Assembly (NCBI GenBank): GCA_963402885.1
Contig: OY727095.1
Coordinates: 29,207,001-29,271,000 of the forward strand
Direction of reading: 5' to 3'
Length of the DNA: 64,000 nt
From: Antedon bifida
Lineage: Eukaryota; Echinodermata; Crinoidea; Comatulida; Antedonidae
Shown here: in pieces, positions 10,467-19,142 of the stretch
Numbering within the stretch: the first letter of the stretch is position 1
How the letters are laid out: the number at the start of each line of letters is the position of its first letter
The notes under the pieces: model-generated
What the model was told of the DNA's origin: nothing
Seen by the model: only the letters and a program-made list of their open reading frames with translations
The model's database searches: none
Translations under genes and position numbers: made by a program

Positions 10467-10670
10467 CCTGGCCAGCGTTGCAGCCCAGTCCCTGAGACTG
10501 GGTTCAATGAATCGCTAACTGGTGATCCGAAACGTAGCACCCGGCCGTGGGCCTGGTGCAAATTACAACTAAACGAGCTTCTGTTAACTGAACTAAAAAT
10601 AACCGTACTCTTCTTTTACTTTTATTAATAAACCAACAAAAACACTTCTGGGCCCCTTGGCGGAGCAAGA

Positions 10671-11190
10671 CTATTCCGGGATCAGATCCCGGCCATTCTT
10701 CCAGGTGAGGTCCAGGACCTCACTGGCCTCCATCCCCGTAACCTTCCCCAGGGCTTCGGCGGCGAAGCCGATGAAGTAGGGAGAGCCTACCCGGTGGCCC
10801 GCCGGACGAAAGTGAGGGGCGTCCGTCTCCAGTAGGACCCGGCGCTCCGACTGGTACATGAGGTATCTGCAGGCCTCCTGCACAGCTGGGCACGCTCGCC
10901 CTACCCCCAAATTGAAACTGAAATAGGTCATTGGGAAGAATCTCAGGAATTCCTCCACAATGAATACCGATGACGAGAAACTGTGCAAAATCAGTTTCTG
11001 TCCACGGGGTACCCCCACCAGCCGAAGAAGGTCCAGCCCCCGGAGGTAGCATTCCTCCCCCGTTGGGTCAGTCGCCGCACCCCGCAGGTGCAGGGTCAGC
11101 ACGTGATGACGCTGGGGGCAGAAACATTCCCGCAAGATCCGCTCCAGGAGCCGATCTTGTCGGGGCCAGTCGGTGATGGAACGGTTTGGG
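10671..11190 (-). pseudogene. TatD-family nuclease, C-terminal part (retroelement cargo)
   Basis: The minus strand encodes the C-terminal half of a TatD metal-dependent nuclease barrel. It starts at NRSITDWPRQ and includes the LTLHLRG histidine, the ILHSFSS segment (canonical HCFSG) and LLETDAPHF, the E-T-D metal-binding block, before the stop at 10671. The N-terminal half is on the opposite strand at 12590-13122. The first ~205 bp here (11190-10984) are also present there, inverted. Flipping 11190-12928 would place both halves in line on the minus strand. Related TATDN2-like domains are multiplied in marine-animal genomes; linking them to this LTR family is my inference from adjacency. Confidence 0.75.
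10984..11190. repeat. ~200-bp inverted repeat, left arm (right arm 12928-13124)
   Basis: This stretch appears identical, in reverse complement, to about 12928-13124; I compared base by base and saw no difference. Both encode the same internal TatD segment. The arms bound the 11191-12927 segment carrying the integrase end, PHD finger and TatD N-terminus, so recombination between them could invert it. Confidence 0.85.
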
Positions 11191-11194
11191 GGGG

Positions 11195-11850
11195 GGGGGA
11201 ATTGCAAGGAGATGGGCCGGATCCGGGGGTGGGGGTTTATGTCTCGGAGCTGGTCAACACCATCCGAGATGCACATGAGGTAGCCCGCACCACTCTCCGG
11301 CAAGCCCAGCGGCGTATGAAGAGGGACTATGACCGTCGGGTACTGAAACGTTCCTATGGGTTGGGGGACCGGGTGTATGCCTTGGATGACAGCACGCCCA
11401 AGGGCAAGAGTAAAAAGTTGTGTCCTCCATGGAAAGGACCGGCGGTTATCGTGGGGGTCCTGACTCCCTCACTTTTCCGGGTTCAGTTCCGGAACAAAGT
11501 TATGGTGCTAAATCACGATAAACTGAAGCCTTGCAGAGACAAGTTGCTACCCAAGTGGCTTCAGACCTTCCAGTTGCCCACTGCGTCAGCGAGTGGGGAC
11601 CGGGCAGACACCACCACGGGCGGCGAGTTGTATTGTTTTTGCCGACGGCCCTGGGGTGGGGCTTTTATGATCCAATGTGATTATTGTGACATCTGGTACC
11701 ACGGGGTGTGCAGGGAGATGTAAAATAAAATTTTACATCTCCCTGGGGTGTGTGTCAATATTTCGCAGCTAGATGCGCTCAATATTGACCGTTACAAATG
11801 TGCCGCTTGCCGAGAGCCAGCTATAGTCTCGGCGGTGCCTACTATCTAAT
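11195..11850 (+). pseudogene. Gypsy integrase C-terminal region followed by PHD finger
   Basis: The plus strand encodes the tail of a Ty3/Gypsy integrase. A helical segment (TLRQAQRRMKRDYDRR) is followed by a small beta-barrel (GDRVYALD, WKGPAVIVGVLTPSLFRVQ) and NHDKLKPC. This continues in frame into a C4HC3 PHD finger: CFC, CDYC, WYHGVC, then CAAC after an interruption. The PHD is broken by a 34-bp palindrome with flanking GGGGTGTG duplications (11703-11752), which adds stop codons. PHD fingers read histone H3 tails, so a role in targeting integration to chromatin is plausible but inferred. The catalytic integrase core and the reverse transcriptase are absent from the window. A G-run at about 11195 marks the junction with antisense TatD sequence. 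Confidence 0.75.
11711..11744. mobile_element. 34-bp palindromic insertion in PHD finger with 8-bp TSD
   Basis: The insert is AGGGAGATGTAAAAT, a 3-nt spacer (AAA) and its exact reverse complement, preceded by C. Identical 8-bp copies GGGGTGTG flank it at 11703-11710 and 11745-11752. The CAGGG-type end and 8-bp duplication recall hAT transposons; a 7-bp duplication is also possible because of sequence overlap. Insert plus one duplication is 42 bp, so the frame is kept but stops are introduced. A second copy lies at 19109-19142. Confidence 0.8.
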
Positions 11851-11901
11851 AATCAATTCAATTTTAATTGCTTGTATTTTTCTATCGTTTCAGAAATAAT
11901 A

Positions 11902-13122
11902 ATGAGTGACCCAAAACCAGAGGGGAAGACGGGCCGAGCCGATGATGCTTCGCTTTCCAGTGACCCGGGCACGAGGGAGGCGCCAGTGGAGGACCGAGGT
12001 GCTCCTAGCCGAGTGGTGGTGGTCATGGACGAAGAACCAGCACCATCGACCGAGGGGGTGTCGTGCAGCTTTCCTGGATGCGATGCTACGGGTATTCGTC
12101 ATCTAAGAGCACATATGCAGGCCCGGCATTTTCCACCTTGTTTCCGGCCACAATCCCGGAGTACGGGGCGCCGTGCGCAAGTTCAGGCCCAAGCCCTGAG
12201 CGAGCTGGCGCAACTTATTGTCCGACCTGGTGGACGACAAGGACCACACGATTTGTTGAGCAGCCTGCAAGAAATGAAACTTCTTCCCATGGATGTGTCC
12301 TGGGAAGCCTTGGACCCTAAAACCCAGGGAGCAATGCTCAAACTGAACGGGGTTTTTAAGGGGAGGGAGGAAGACCTGTGTACACGGGTTGATAATCACC
12401 CCGCTTTCCTAATACATTACCGAGCACTGGCCGCCATGGCCAAACTCGTGGGGGTGGTTATGTTTATGGCAGTTGCTGAACGGGCGGAGGCGAAGGTCCC
12501 AGTGCCTTCCCAGACGCCGGCTGACAGAAGGGGGAGGAAGCGGCGTGCGCCGACGGAGGGCTCTCGGGGTCCTGGCCCTGTGCCGGAAACCCCGCCTCCG
12601 CCGTGCGCTTTTGACGCACATTTTCACCCGGACCGTTTATTTTCGGCCCTAGGGCTGCCCCCAATCTATCAGATACGCCGTGCGAGGGATGCAGACCCTG
12701 TAAAGCCAGGAGACCCAAGGGTCACCGTTATAGGGGCAATCGCGGTTTTCCGCCCACTTATCTATCCCTCAGGGAGATAAACCTGATACAGTCGCCGCCG
12801 TACAACCATGTTTCCATTGGGCTGCACCCCACGCGCATGGTGTCGGCGCGGGAGTTTGCTACTTTTCGGGGGTTGGCCCAGAACCTGAGTGTTCGGGCGC
12901 TGGGAGAGGTGGGTCTGGACCACAACCGTTCCATCACCGACTGGCCCCGACAAGATCGGCTCCTGGAGCGGATCTTGCGGGAATGTTTCTGCCCCCAGCG
13001 TCATCACGTGCTGACCCTGCACCTGCGGGGTGCGGCGACTGACCCAACGGGGGAGGAATGCTACCTCCGGGGGCTGGACCTTCTTCGGCTGGTGGGGGTA
13101 CCCCGTGGACAGAAACTGATTT
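11902..13122 (+). pseudogene. C2H2-like plus TatD nuclease, N-terminal part (frameshifted)
   Basis: The best start is the ATG at 11902, preceded by AATAATA; an earlier in-frame ATG at 11872 also exists. Features in order: an acidic low-complexity region, a C2H2-like knuckle (CSFPGCDATGIRHLRAHMQARH), an alpha-helical region (about residues 95-200), a Pro/Arg-rich linker, then the TatD barrel start FDAHFHPDRL with the HxH metal site. A 1-nt frameshift near 12765 moves the frame to NLIQSPPYNHVSIGLHP. The glutamate block ALGEVGLD follows at about 12895-12918. The barrel is cut at 13122, where an LTR begins. The missing C-terminus lies inverted at 10671-11190. All TatD metal ligands survive across the two pieces. 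Confidence 0.75.
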
Positions 13123-13124
13123 TG
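12928..13124. repeat. ~200-bp inverted repeat, right arm
   Basis: This is the reverse complement of 10984-11190 (see left arm). It ends where LTR copy 2 begins. Confidence 0.85.
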
Positions 13125-13517
13125 CATAATATGCGGAACAAGTGTGTCTTTTATCGCACACACAAATTCCTTAGGAAAACAAGCAAAAATACAGGAATAA
13201 TTATCCTTTTTGCTCGCAGCGCCAATATTGTATTCACCCTGTTTAATAAAGTGCACCAGATACTCACCTATCTGGGAACTTCTTCCCGCTTGGGGCAAAT
13301 CCAATTGATATATATATAAATCCTCTGGTAATACTGCTAAAAGCCGTAATATCCTTCTAACCACGGCAAACTCCGTGGCTAACTGCCCCGATTCTTGGTC
13401 TGCTCCAACCGTCTGCGCATGACGCCCAGCCGTCCATACGTCACAAGCACTAGAACCAGGCGCCCGCAGACGGTTGGTAGGTTCGGGCCATTCATTCAGC
13501 GGCCACCCCCTTACGGC
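13123..13517 (-). repeat. Gypsy LTR copy 2 (probable 3' LTR, lacks first ~12 bp)
   Basis: On the minus strand it matches the LTR at 16795-16391 from CCGTAAGGGGG to the end TTATGCA. It lies directly downstream of the protease frame, which reads into it. The first ~12 bp including the TG start are missing, as expected if a deletion removed reverse transcriptase/integrase plus the extreme LTR start. It contains TTTATATATATATC (TATA-like) about 200 bp in. Confidence 0.75.
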
Positions 13518-14489
13518 TAACATTCCTTCCAGGTGTTGTGGTACCCCACCCTGGTCCGTGGAGGATTTCTCTGAAGCGTCAACCCCTACGGTGGACACCG
13601 ATCCCCCTTGAGAAGCATGATTACCCTCCCACTCAGTGGCATTCCCCACAACCTCTCCCTGTTTCAGTGTTACATATCTGCCCGTAAGATTCGCCACGCA
13701 AACTTTGGGAACAGTCCCACCCCGATGAATAGTGGCTGGAATTAAAACTTTCCCCTGATTATCGGGCTCAATGAAATAATCGGGGAGATGCTCCCCTGTT
13801 ACATCTAACCGGCACAGTATGTATCCCGCCGAAAACGGAGGAAGCACCCTGCGCTTGCCAACCGTCACCCGGGTAACCCTAGGGTTAACCTCCCCCACCT
13901 CTTTGCGAAGAGAAAGTGTACTTGTTCCCACAGATAGTAATAATTTCCCACAATCGATAAGAGCTCGATTGGGTATCAAAAAGTCCCCTCCCAGCAACAT
14001 ATCGTCATTAATCGGCGCCACGTACATATACTCAGTGTACACCTCGGAACCTAATGCGAACGTGACTGGGCCTACCCGGTATCCCGGCATAGAAGTCCCC
14101 CTACCTGCTAATTTAAAGGAAAGCTCTGCAATTATTGGTGGGGCAGGGTCCAGCTTGGCAAATACCCGGTCTGAAAGAATTGTATAATCAGCAGCGGTAT
14201 CTACTACAGCTACCGTGCGAAGCCCATTTACAAACACCATGGCATGCAATGCATTCGCTGACTCCACTCTATTTACCACTATGCATGGTTCCCTTTCCTT
14301 TAAGCTAACTATATCCACGGACACCGCCAGAGGATCCCCACCCGGGTACCCCTGTCCCTCTTCCTTTTTAGCGCACGAGCCTTCAGAACGCTGGCAGTCG
14401 GTGGTCAGGCCCCGACCCCCGACCCCTATTCGTTTAAAGGATCCTCCTGTTCCCCTACCTGCCTGGCTTGCCGCGCTAATTTCGGACAT
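13518..14489 (-). pseudogene. Gypsy-type aspartic protease (pol N-terminal part)
   Basis: A retropepsin-like fold is readable from about residue 70 of the open frame. VAVVDTAADYTILS carries the catalytic Asp in a DTA context instead of DTG/DSG, and MLLGGDFLIPN is the usual hydrophobic GxDFL block. The frame is entered most naturally by -1 frameshifting at 14438-14432 from the gag frame, rather than at the ATG at 14489. Downstream the frame runs into LTR copy 2 and then antisense TatD sequence, so everything after about 13518 is not genuine pol. Reverse transcriptase, RNase H and integrase are missing on this strand. It would process the Gag-Pol precursor. Confidence 0.75.
14397..14438 (-). 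promoter_or_regulatory. predicted -1 ribosomal frameshift signal between gag and protease
   Basis: On the minus strand the heptamer TTTAAAC (14438-14432) is phased T TTA AAC in the zinc-knuckle frame. That frame stops at TAG only 3 nt later (14428-14426). An 8-nt spacer is followed by a GC-rich hairpin: GTCGG (14423-14419) pairs with CCGAC (14401-14397), and GGTC (14417-14414) pairs with GACC (14406-14403) around a 7-nt loop. Slipping back one base enters the protease frame exactly. Heptamer, phase, spacer and stem all fit the established -1 frameshift model. Confidence 0.75.
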
Positions 14490-16305
14490 TCCCTTTTGAA
14501 ATGACCCACCTCATTACATTTAAAGCAGCGGTCCCAAAAAGTACCAATTTCCCCACCCCCGTGTTACGGCACCCAATACAGAACTTCATAGCTGAATGTC
14601 TCTGTATCTATTCATTGGAAAGTGGCTTGAAGGCTTTCCTAGTTAGGGTTAATACCCGATCGGCCCATTCCCCTACGGTTTCTGTCTCATGTTGGGATGC
14701 CGTCTCTAGCTTGGCCTGGAGGACCTCAGGAAGTTCATCCTCCGTAAACCGTTGGTCAAAGGCATGAATTATGTCCCAAAAGGAAATGTCCCCATCCATG
14801 GTTACTAAATTGGTGTAGAGGTCCGCCGCAGCCCCCTCCACGCACCAACAAAACGCCTCCTTCATTTCCCAGGGCGAAAGATGATGCTCTTCCGAAAAAG
14901 CCCTAAATCTACGTTTAAAGAAAGCCCAATTATCCTTCCCTCTATATACCAGGCTTCTCGGGACATCCTTAGATCGGAAAGGTTCCCATCTTGGCCTACC
15001 CCCTGACCTATTACCCCTAGTTCCGGCCCTTGGACCTCTATCCGTCCGGTCCTGGTATAATACTGGCCTCTCTTCGTATCTACCCCAGGGTTGTGGAACG
15101 ACCCATGAATAATCCCAGTCCTGACGACCTGGTCCCTCCCGTGGACGACCGGATGACCATCCATAAGGAGACTCGGACCCCTGGTATCCGTCCCACCTCC
15201 CGGATCGGTCCGAAGTCCAATCCGATTCCTGATGAGTAGGCCTGTGTGAGGGTTTTGGTCTTTCATCCCTTGGACGATATTCAGGACGGTCCCAAGTACC
15301 ATCCCCAGGGAACCCGTTCCCTGATCTATCTCCACCCCATGAGTTCCCCTCGCTCGTATTTGCCCATTGTCGGCCTGTACCAACTTCGTAATTTTGAGAT
15401 TCCCTCTGTGGAGCCGGATATCCCCCTTTAGATACCGGAGTCCCATATCCTTTATTTCCGCTAAACTCTTTCCCCCTTCCACATGAGGATATTTCCCCAG
15501 CCTTGTACCGGAGAGTCGCTGCGTAGTCTTCTGCGGAACCCACGTGAGCCTCCTCCCCACTAGAGTAACCCTCTTCCTGGTTCTCTGGAGAAAGAGAGAA
15601 TTCCCTAAAGGACATAAACTTAAGCTTTTGCTCAGTTTTCCGGGAACGAGTATCGTCATTCCCGGGACCCACCGCCTTCTTTAGGGCACTTTTAATTGTA
15701 TCGGCGCCCTTACTAACCCCAGCAGACCCAGACGATGCCGACCCCTGCCGCAGGACCATCGGAGACATAACACCTAATCTATGGTGAGCCTTATCAAATT
15801 CTACTCCCTTTACCCCAGAGCCTCCCCTTTCAGCTCCACCCTCAGATTCTAAATGTTGGGCTGGGGAATGAACACTAAAATCATTCCGATCATCTACCAA
15901 CGAAGACACAGAACCCAACATTCGACGAAAATCCTCGGGTGACAACCTAGGGTTAGGTGAAAAATCGAATCTGCTTAAGAATTCTGGCTTCTTACTCAGA
16001 CCCTTAATAGAACTTAAATCTATTACGGATGAAATATTACCCAATCTGGTCCTAAGGGACAAAATTTCGTCCGCCCGAACCACCCCTATTCCCGGAATAT
16101 CGCATAATTGCTCGAGTGTACAGAAATTCACTCGAATGCGATTCCCGTCTATGGGCATGGTAATCCAGACGCTACTATTCACTAAAGAAACCCCGTACTT
16201 TATTATCACCAAACCGGGAATTTTGAACCCCGCCACTGGAGATCGATTCTCGATTTCCAAAAGCGAAATAAATATTAATTTATAACAATCCCAATAGACA
16301 CACAA
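14426..16305 (-). pseudogene. Gypsy-type Gag with helix-hairpin-helix and CCHC knuckle (broken)
   Basis: The open frame 16305-14608 encodes a Gag-like protein. The more likely start is the internal ATG before PIDGNRIRVNFC (about 16158). Residues about 65-110 resemble a ComEA-type helix-hairpin-helix (LCDIPGIGVVRADEIL). A long Arg/Gly/Pro-rich central region follows (about 250-440). The C-terminal retrotransposon-gag helices (FFKRRFRAFSEEH, WCVEGAAADLY) end at a TAG stop (14610-14608). A CCHC zinc knuckle, CFKCNEVGHFKREC, lies further on at about 14527-14485 in a different frame. So there is one nonsense codon and a frame change, probably in the G-rich tract near 14555-14570. It packages element RNA; this copy looks inactive. 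Confidence 0.8.
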
Positions 16306-16390
16306 ATATATGTATCCAATTAAGTAATACTAACCCACCGTACCGCAATAACGCGGCAAATGCTTTTCCTACCGACCTTGGAAACTAATT

Positions 16391-16795
16391 TGCATAATAT
16401 GCGGAACAAGTGTGTCTTTTATCGCACACACAAATTCCTTAGGAAAACAAGCAAAAATACAGGAATAATTATCCTTTTTGCTCGCAGCGCCAATATTGTA
16501 TTCACCCTGTTTAATAAAGTGCACCAGATACTCACCTATCTGGGAACTTCTTCCCGCTTGGGGCAAATCCAATTGATATATATATAAATCCTCTGGTAAT
16601 ACTGCTAAAAGCCGTAATATCCTTCTAACCACGGCAAACTCCGTGGCTAACTGCCCCGATTCTTGGTCTGCTCCAACCGTCTGCGCATGACGCCCAGCCG
16701 TCCATACGTCACAAGCACTAGAACCAGGCGCCCGCAGACGGTTGGTAGGTTCGGGCCATTCATTCAGCGGCCACCCCCTTACGGTCGATACTACA
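16391..16795 (-). repeat. Gypsy LTR copy 3 (5' LTR, ~405 bp)
   Basis: On the minus strand it runs from TGTAGTATCG (16795) to TTATGCA (16391), so it has TG...CA termini. It contains a TATA-like TTTATATATATATC and lies just upstream of gag. Copies 1 and 3 share the same first base, which defines the LTR start. I could not identify a primer-binding site with confidence in the following AATTAGTTTCCAAGG. Confidence 0.8.
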
Positions 16796-18388
16796 AAAGT
16801 ACGAAAATTCGAAAAATGGGGGTAAGATAAGGTGTGAGATAAATTTCAGTCAAAGTATATTGTGTGATGACACAAATCCTATCAGTGTATGAGGATAAAA
16901 GGGACTGGTAAAATGTAAAAGTAAAAATTATTTTACTTAGCCAAAAACTGGCGTGGTAATCTGTTGACAGCGTGAGGTGAAGAGGATGAGATGCTCACGC
17001 TGTCAAAAGATGATTGCGAGGGCGCCCCGCAATCACGTGATATGTTAGTATTATGAAGACTCGACATTGAAAGAATTACTGTAACCTAACTATCTCGTAC
17101 TATTTGAACAACTTTTTATCAACAGTATACTAACAATTATCTCATCGTGTTTTAATATAATATAAACTAAATGCTACTCTTTTTATTGTTGTATGTACTG
17201 TAATTTATGAAATGATATTAAACTATAGTTTCTGTAATTCCATTCCATGAATTTTCAATCGAATAAGCGCGAAATGCCAAATATTGTTGAAATGATTTTG
17301 AGGAGTCTTCGCTATTTTTATTCTAAACTTAGACTACTAACCTTCTATGCTTGACGATTATGTAGAATAATAAATTAATTTAAACTCACCAGGGAAGAGT
17401 GAGACCTATCTCACTCTTCCCGGTCTTCCTTTTTTGCTGGTTGCCTGGAACACAATTTACTTCGAGGTTTAACCTGTGATGTAATTACAATATAACCTTT
17501 GCCCGATTGTAATAATAGATTTTGACAAATCAAACGTGACTATTATAATAGCAATTGTCGAATGATTAAATGCATGAATGATTAAATATAATAAACAACA
17601 AGCTCGCTACTGAGCTTCTGCCGTATTAAAATGGCGTCAGTTTGAGTTTTAGAGAGGAGCATATGTTATATATGGTGATTATATAAGTACCTCCTTCTTG
17701 GAACACTATAAGGATTGTTTTTCGTTGTACACAACAATAATATAATACATTAAATATAATAACATTTGTATTTGACTCAATATCTCTCGTTTGACGCTAT
17801 TTTTTACGGGAAAACTTGCCCAATATCATGGGAATGTCTGAATATAACAAAATGCACACATCATACTGCTGAGCTTTATTACTGATATAAATATATTAAA
17901 ACTAAACACGACACTTTGGTGAATGTATTGTGTACTGTAATTTCACCCCATTCTCGTAGGCCTACTGAATATAGATGTCTCCAGTATAGTGAAGTATTTG
18001 GAGACAGCTGAGTGGGCATGGTCACGATTTGAATGTACTAATATCCGAAACACATTTTACATGACAATAATGTAGAAATTGTGGGCAAAGAAAGTGTGTC
18101 AATAAAAGGCATAAAATCATCCAAGACCAAAAACGCAGACTCCTCACTTTTTGTTTGCCTTAAAACAGGTAAACATTATTTACACCGACGCAATTATTAC
18201 AGTTTTGTTATATAAAACCATATTGGCCTACCTGTAGAAAATAATTTCTGAGTTAGGTATAATATAATAACAATAGGCCTTCTACTAAACAATGAAAGAC
18301 TTGTAGTTGTAATAACTCTCTGTTGTTGCATTCATATGTATTTAAAGCGATGTTCAAGCAGTTTAAATTAGCGGATTGTTAAATAACA
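16796..18388. other. non-coding, with two perfect or near-perfect hairpins
   Basis: No convincing exon on either strand. Noted structures are GACAGCGTGAG...CTCACGCTGTC (about 16965-17005) and CAGGGAAGAGTGAGA/CCTA/TCTCACTCTTCCC (17390-17421). The second resembles the CAGGGA-ended 34-bp palindromes at 11711 and 19109. The remainder is AT-rich. Confidence 0.5.
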
Positions 18389-18579
18389 AGGCCAACAGCC
18401 ATAAGTTGCGTGCTCTAAAAAAAAATGAACTTTCAAAAAGTAATGTACTTTAAAACTTTTCTGTACATCAAAACAGTTAAAAAAGTACAGAAAGGCGATA
18501 AAACGAATGGTGATACCGGACCGACAGACAGACCGACCGACCGACATAGTGAACTATAGAGTCGTCCACGCGACTAAAA
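18389..18579 (-). mobile_element. ~195-bp short-TIR element, copy 2
   Basis: Reverse-complement copy of 1840-2040, with a few substitutions and one fewer GGTC-type repeat unit. The same terminal CACGCGACT/AGTCGCGTG repeats are present. Confidence 0.7.
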
Positions 18580-19108
18580 AGATTCATATTGTTTTGGGTA
18601 AATTTGTATGGCATTCCAGTGTTCTAAAATCGTTCCAATAACACAGAACCAAGTTTTTTCGCAATAAATAAATATATTGGTTTGTCGTTAAATTTGAAAT
18701 AATTATTATGTACAATAACCAGGTATCTAAGAGAGACAATTCTTCTAGAGTGGTGACTGGTGCCACGTAGGCTACAGTATGAACAAACTCCTAACTCCCC
18801 CGCTCCACACACCGCGGGCAGGTTCAATGAAGTTTGAAACATTTCCATTACCCTGGTTGACCTCATTAATCCAACTCCCGGCACGGGTTTAAAATGTACT
18901 CTAAACATAGTTGCCAACTAGGCCTCTTTAGGTATTTCAATTATACCTCTCACATTATAACTTAAGAAAACTTCACAGTTATTTCTCACATTAAAAACTT
19001 TACGTCCTGTTGATGATGTGCACGGGTCAAACTCTTTAAATTAATGGTTGAAATTAAAGTATATTTTGATTGTTTAACGACGGTAAAGGTAAATAAACGT
19101 GATTATAT
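18580..19108. other. non-coding, nothing recognised
   Basis: Short minus-strand frames here show no known motif and no splice context. Confidence 0.4.
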
Positions 19109-19142
19109 CAGGGAGATGTAAAATAAATTTTACATCTCCCTG
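19109..19142. mobile_element. 34-bp palindrome, second copy
   Basis: CAGGGAGATGTAAAAT, a 2-nt spacer and the exact reverse complement ending in CTCCCTG. It has the same arms as the palindrome at 11711-11744. No target duplication is visible; it abuts the 89-bp direct repeat of the following LTR remnant. Confidence 0.7.

Noticed and set aside
10983-11190. Plus-strand ORF start upstream of the integrase end
   Set aside because: This part is antisense to the TatD C-terminal segment; genuine integrase similarity begins only near 11225.
12762-13122. Minus-strand continuation of the protease frame
   Set aside because: It reads antisense through the plus-strand TatD coding sequence after crossing an LTR, so the open frame is accidental.
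14862-15659. Second long minus-strand ORF overlapping gag
   Set aside because: It is the other frame of the Arg/Gly/Pro-rich gag region and has no recognisable domain.
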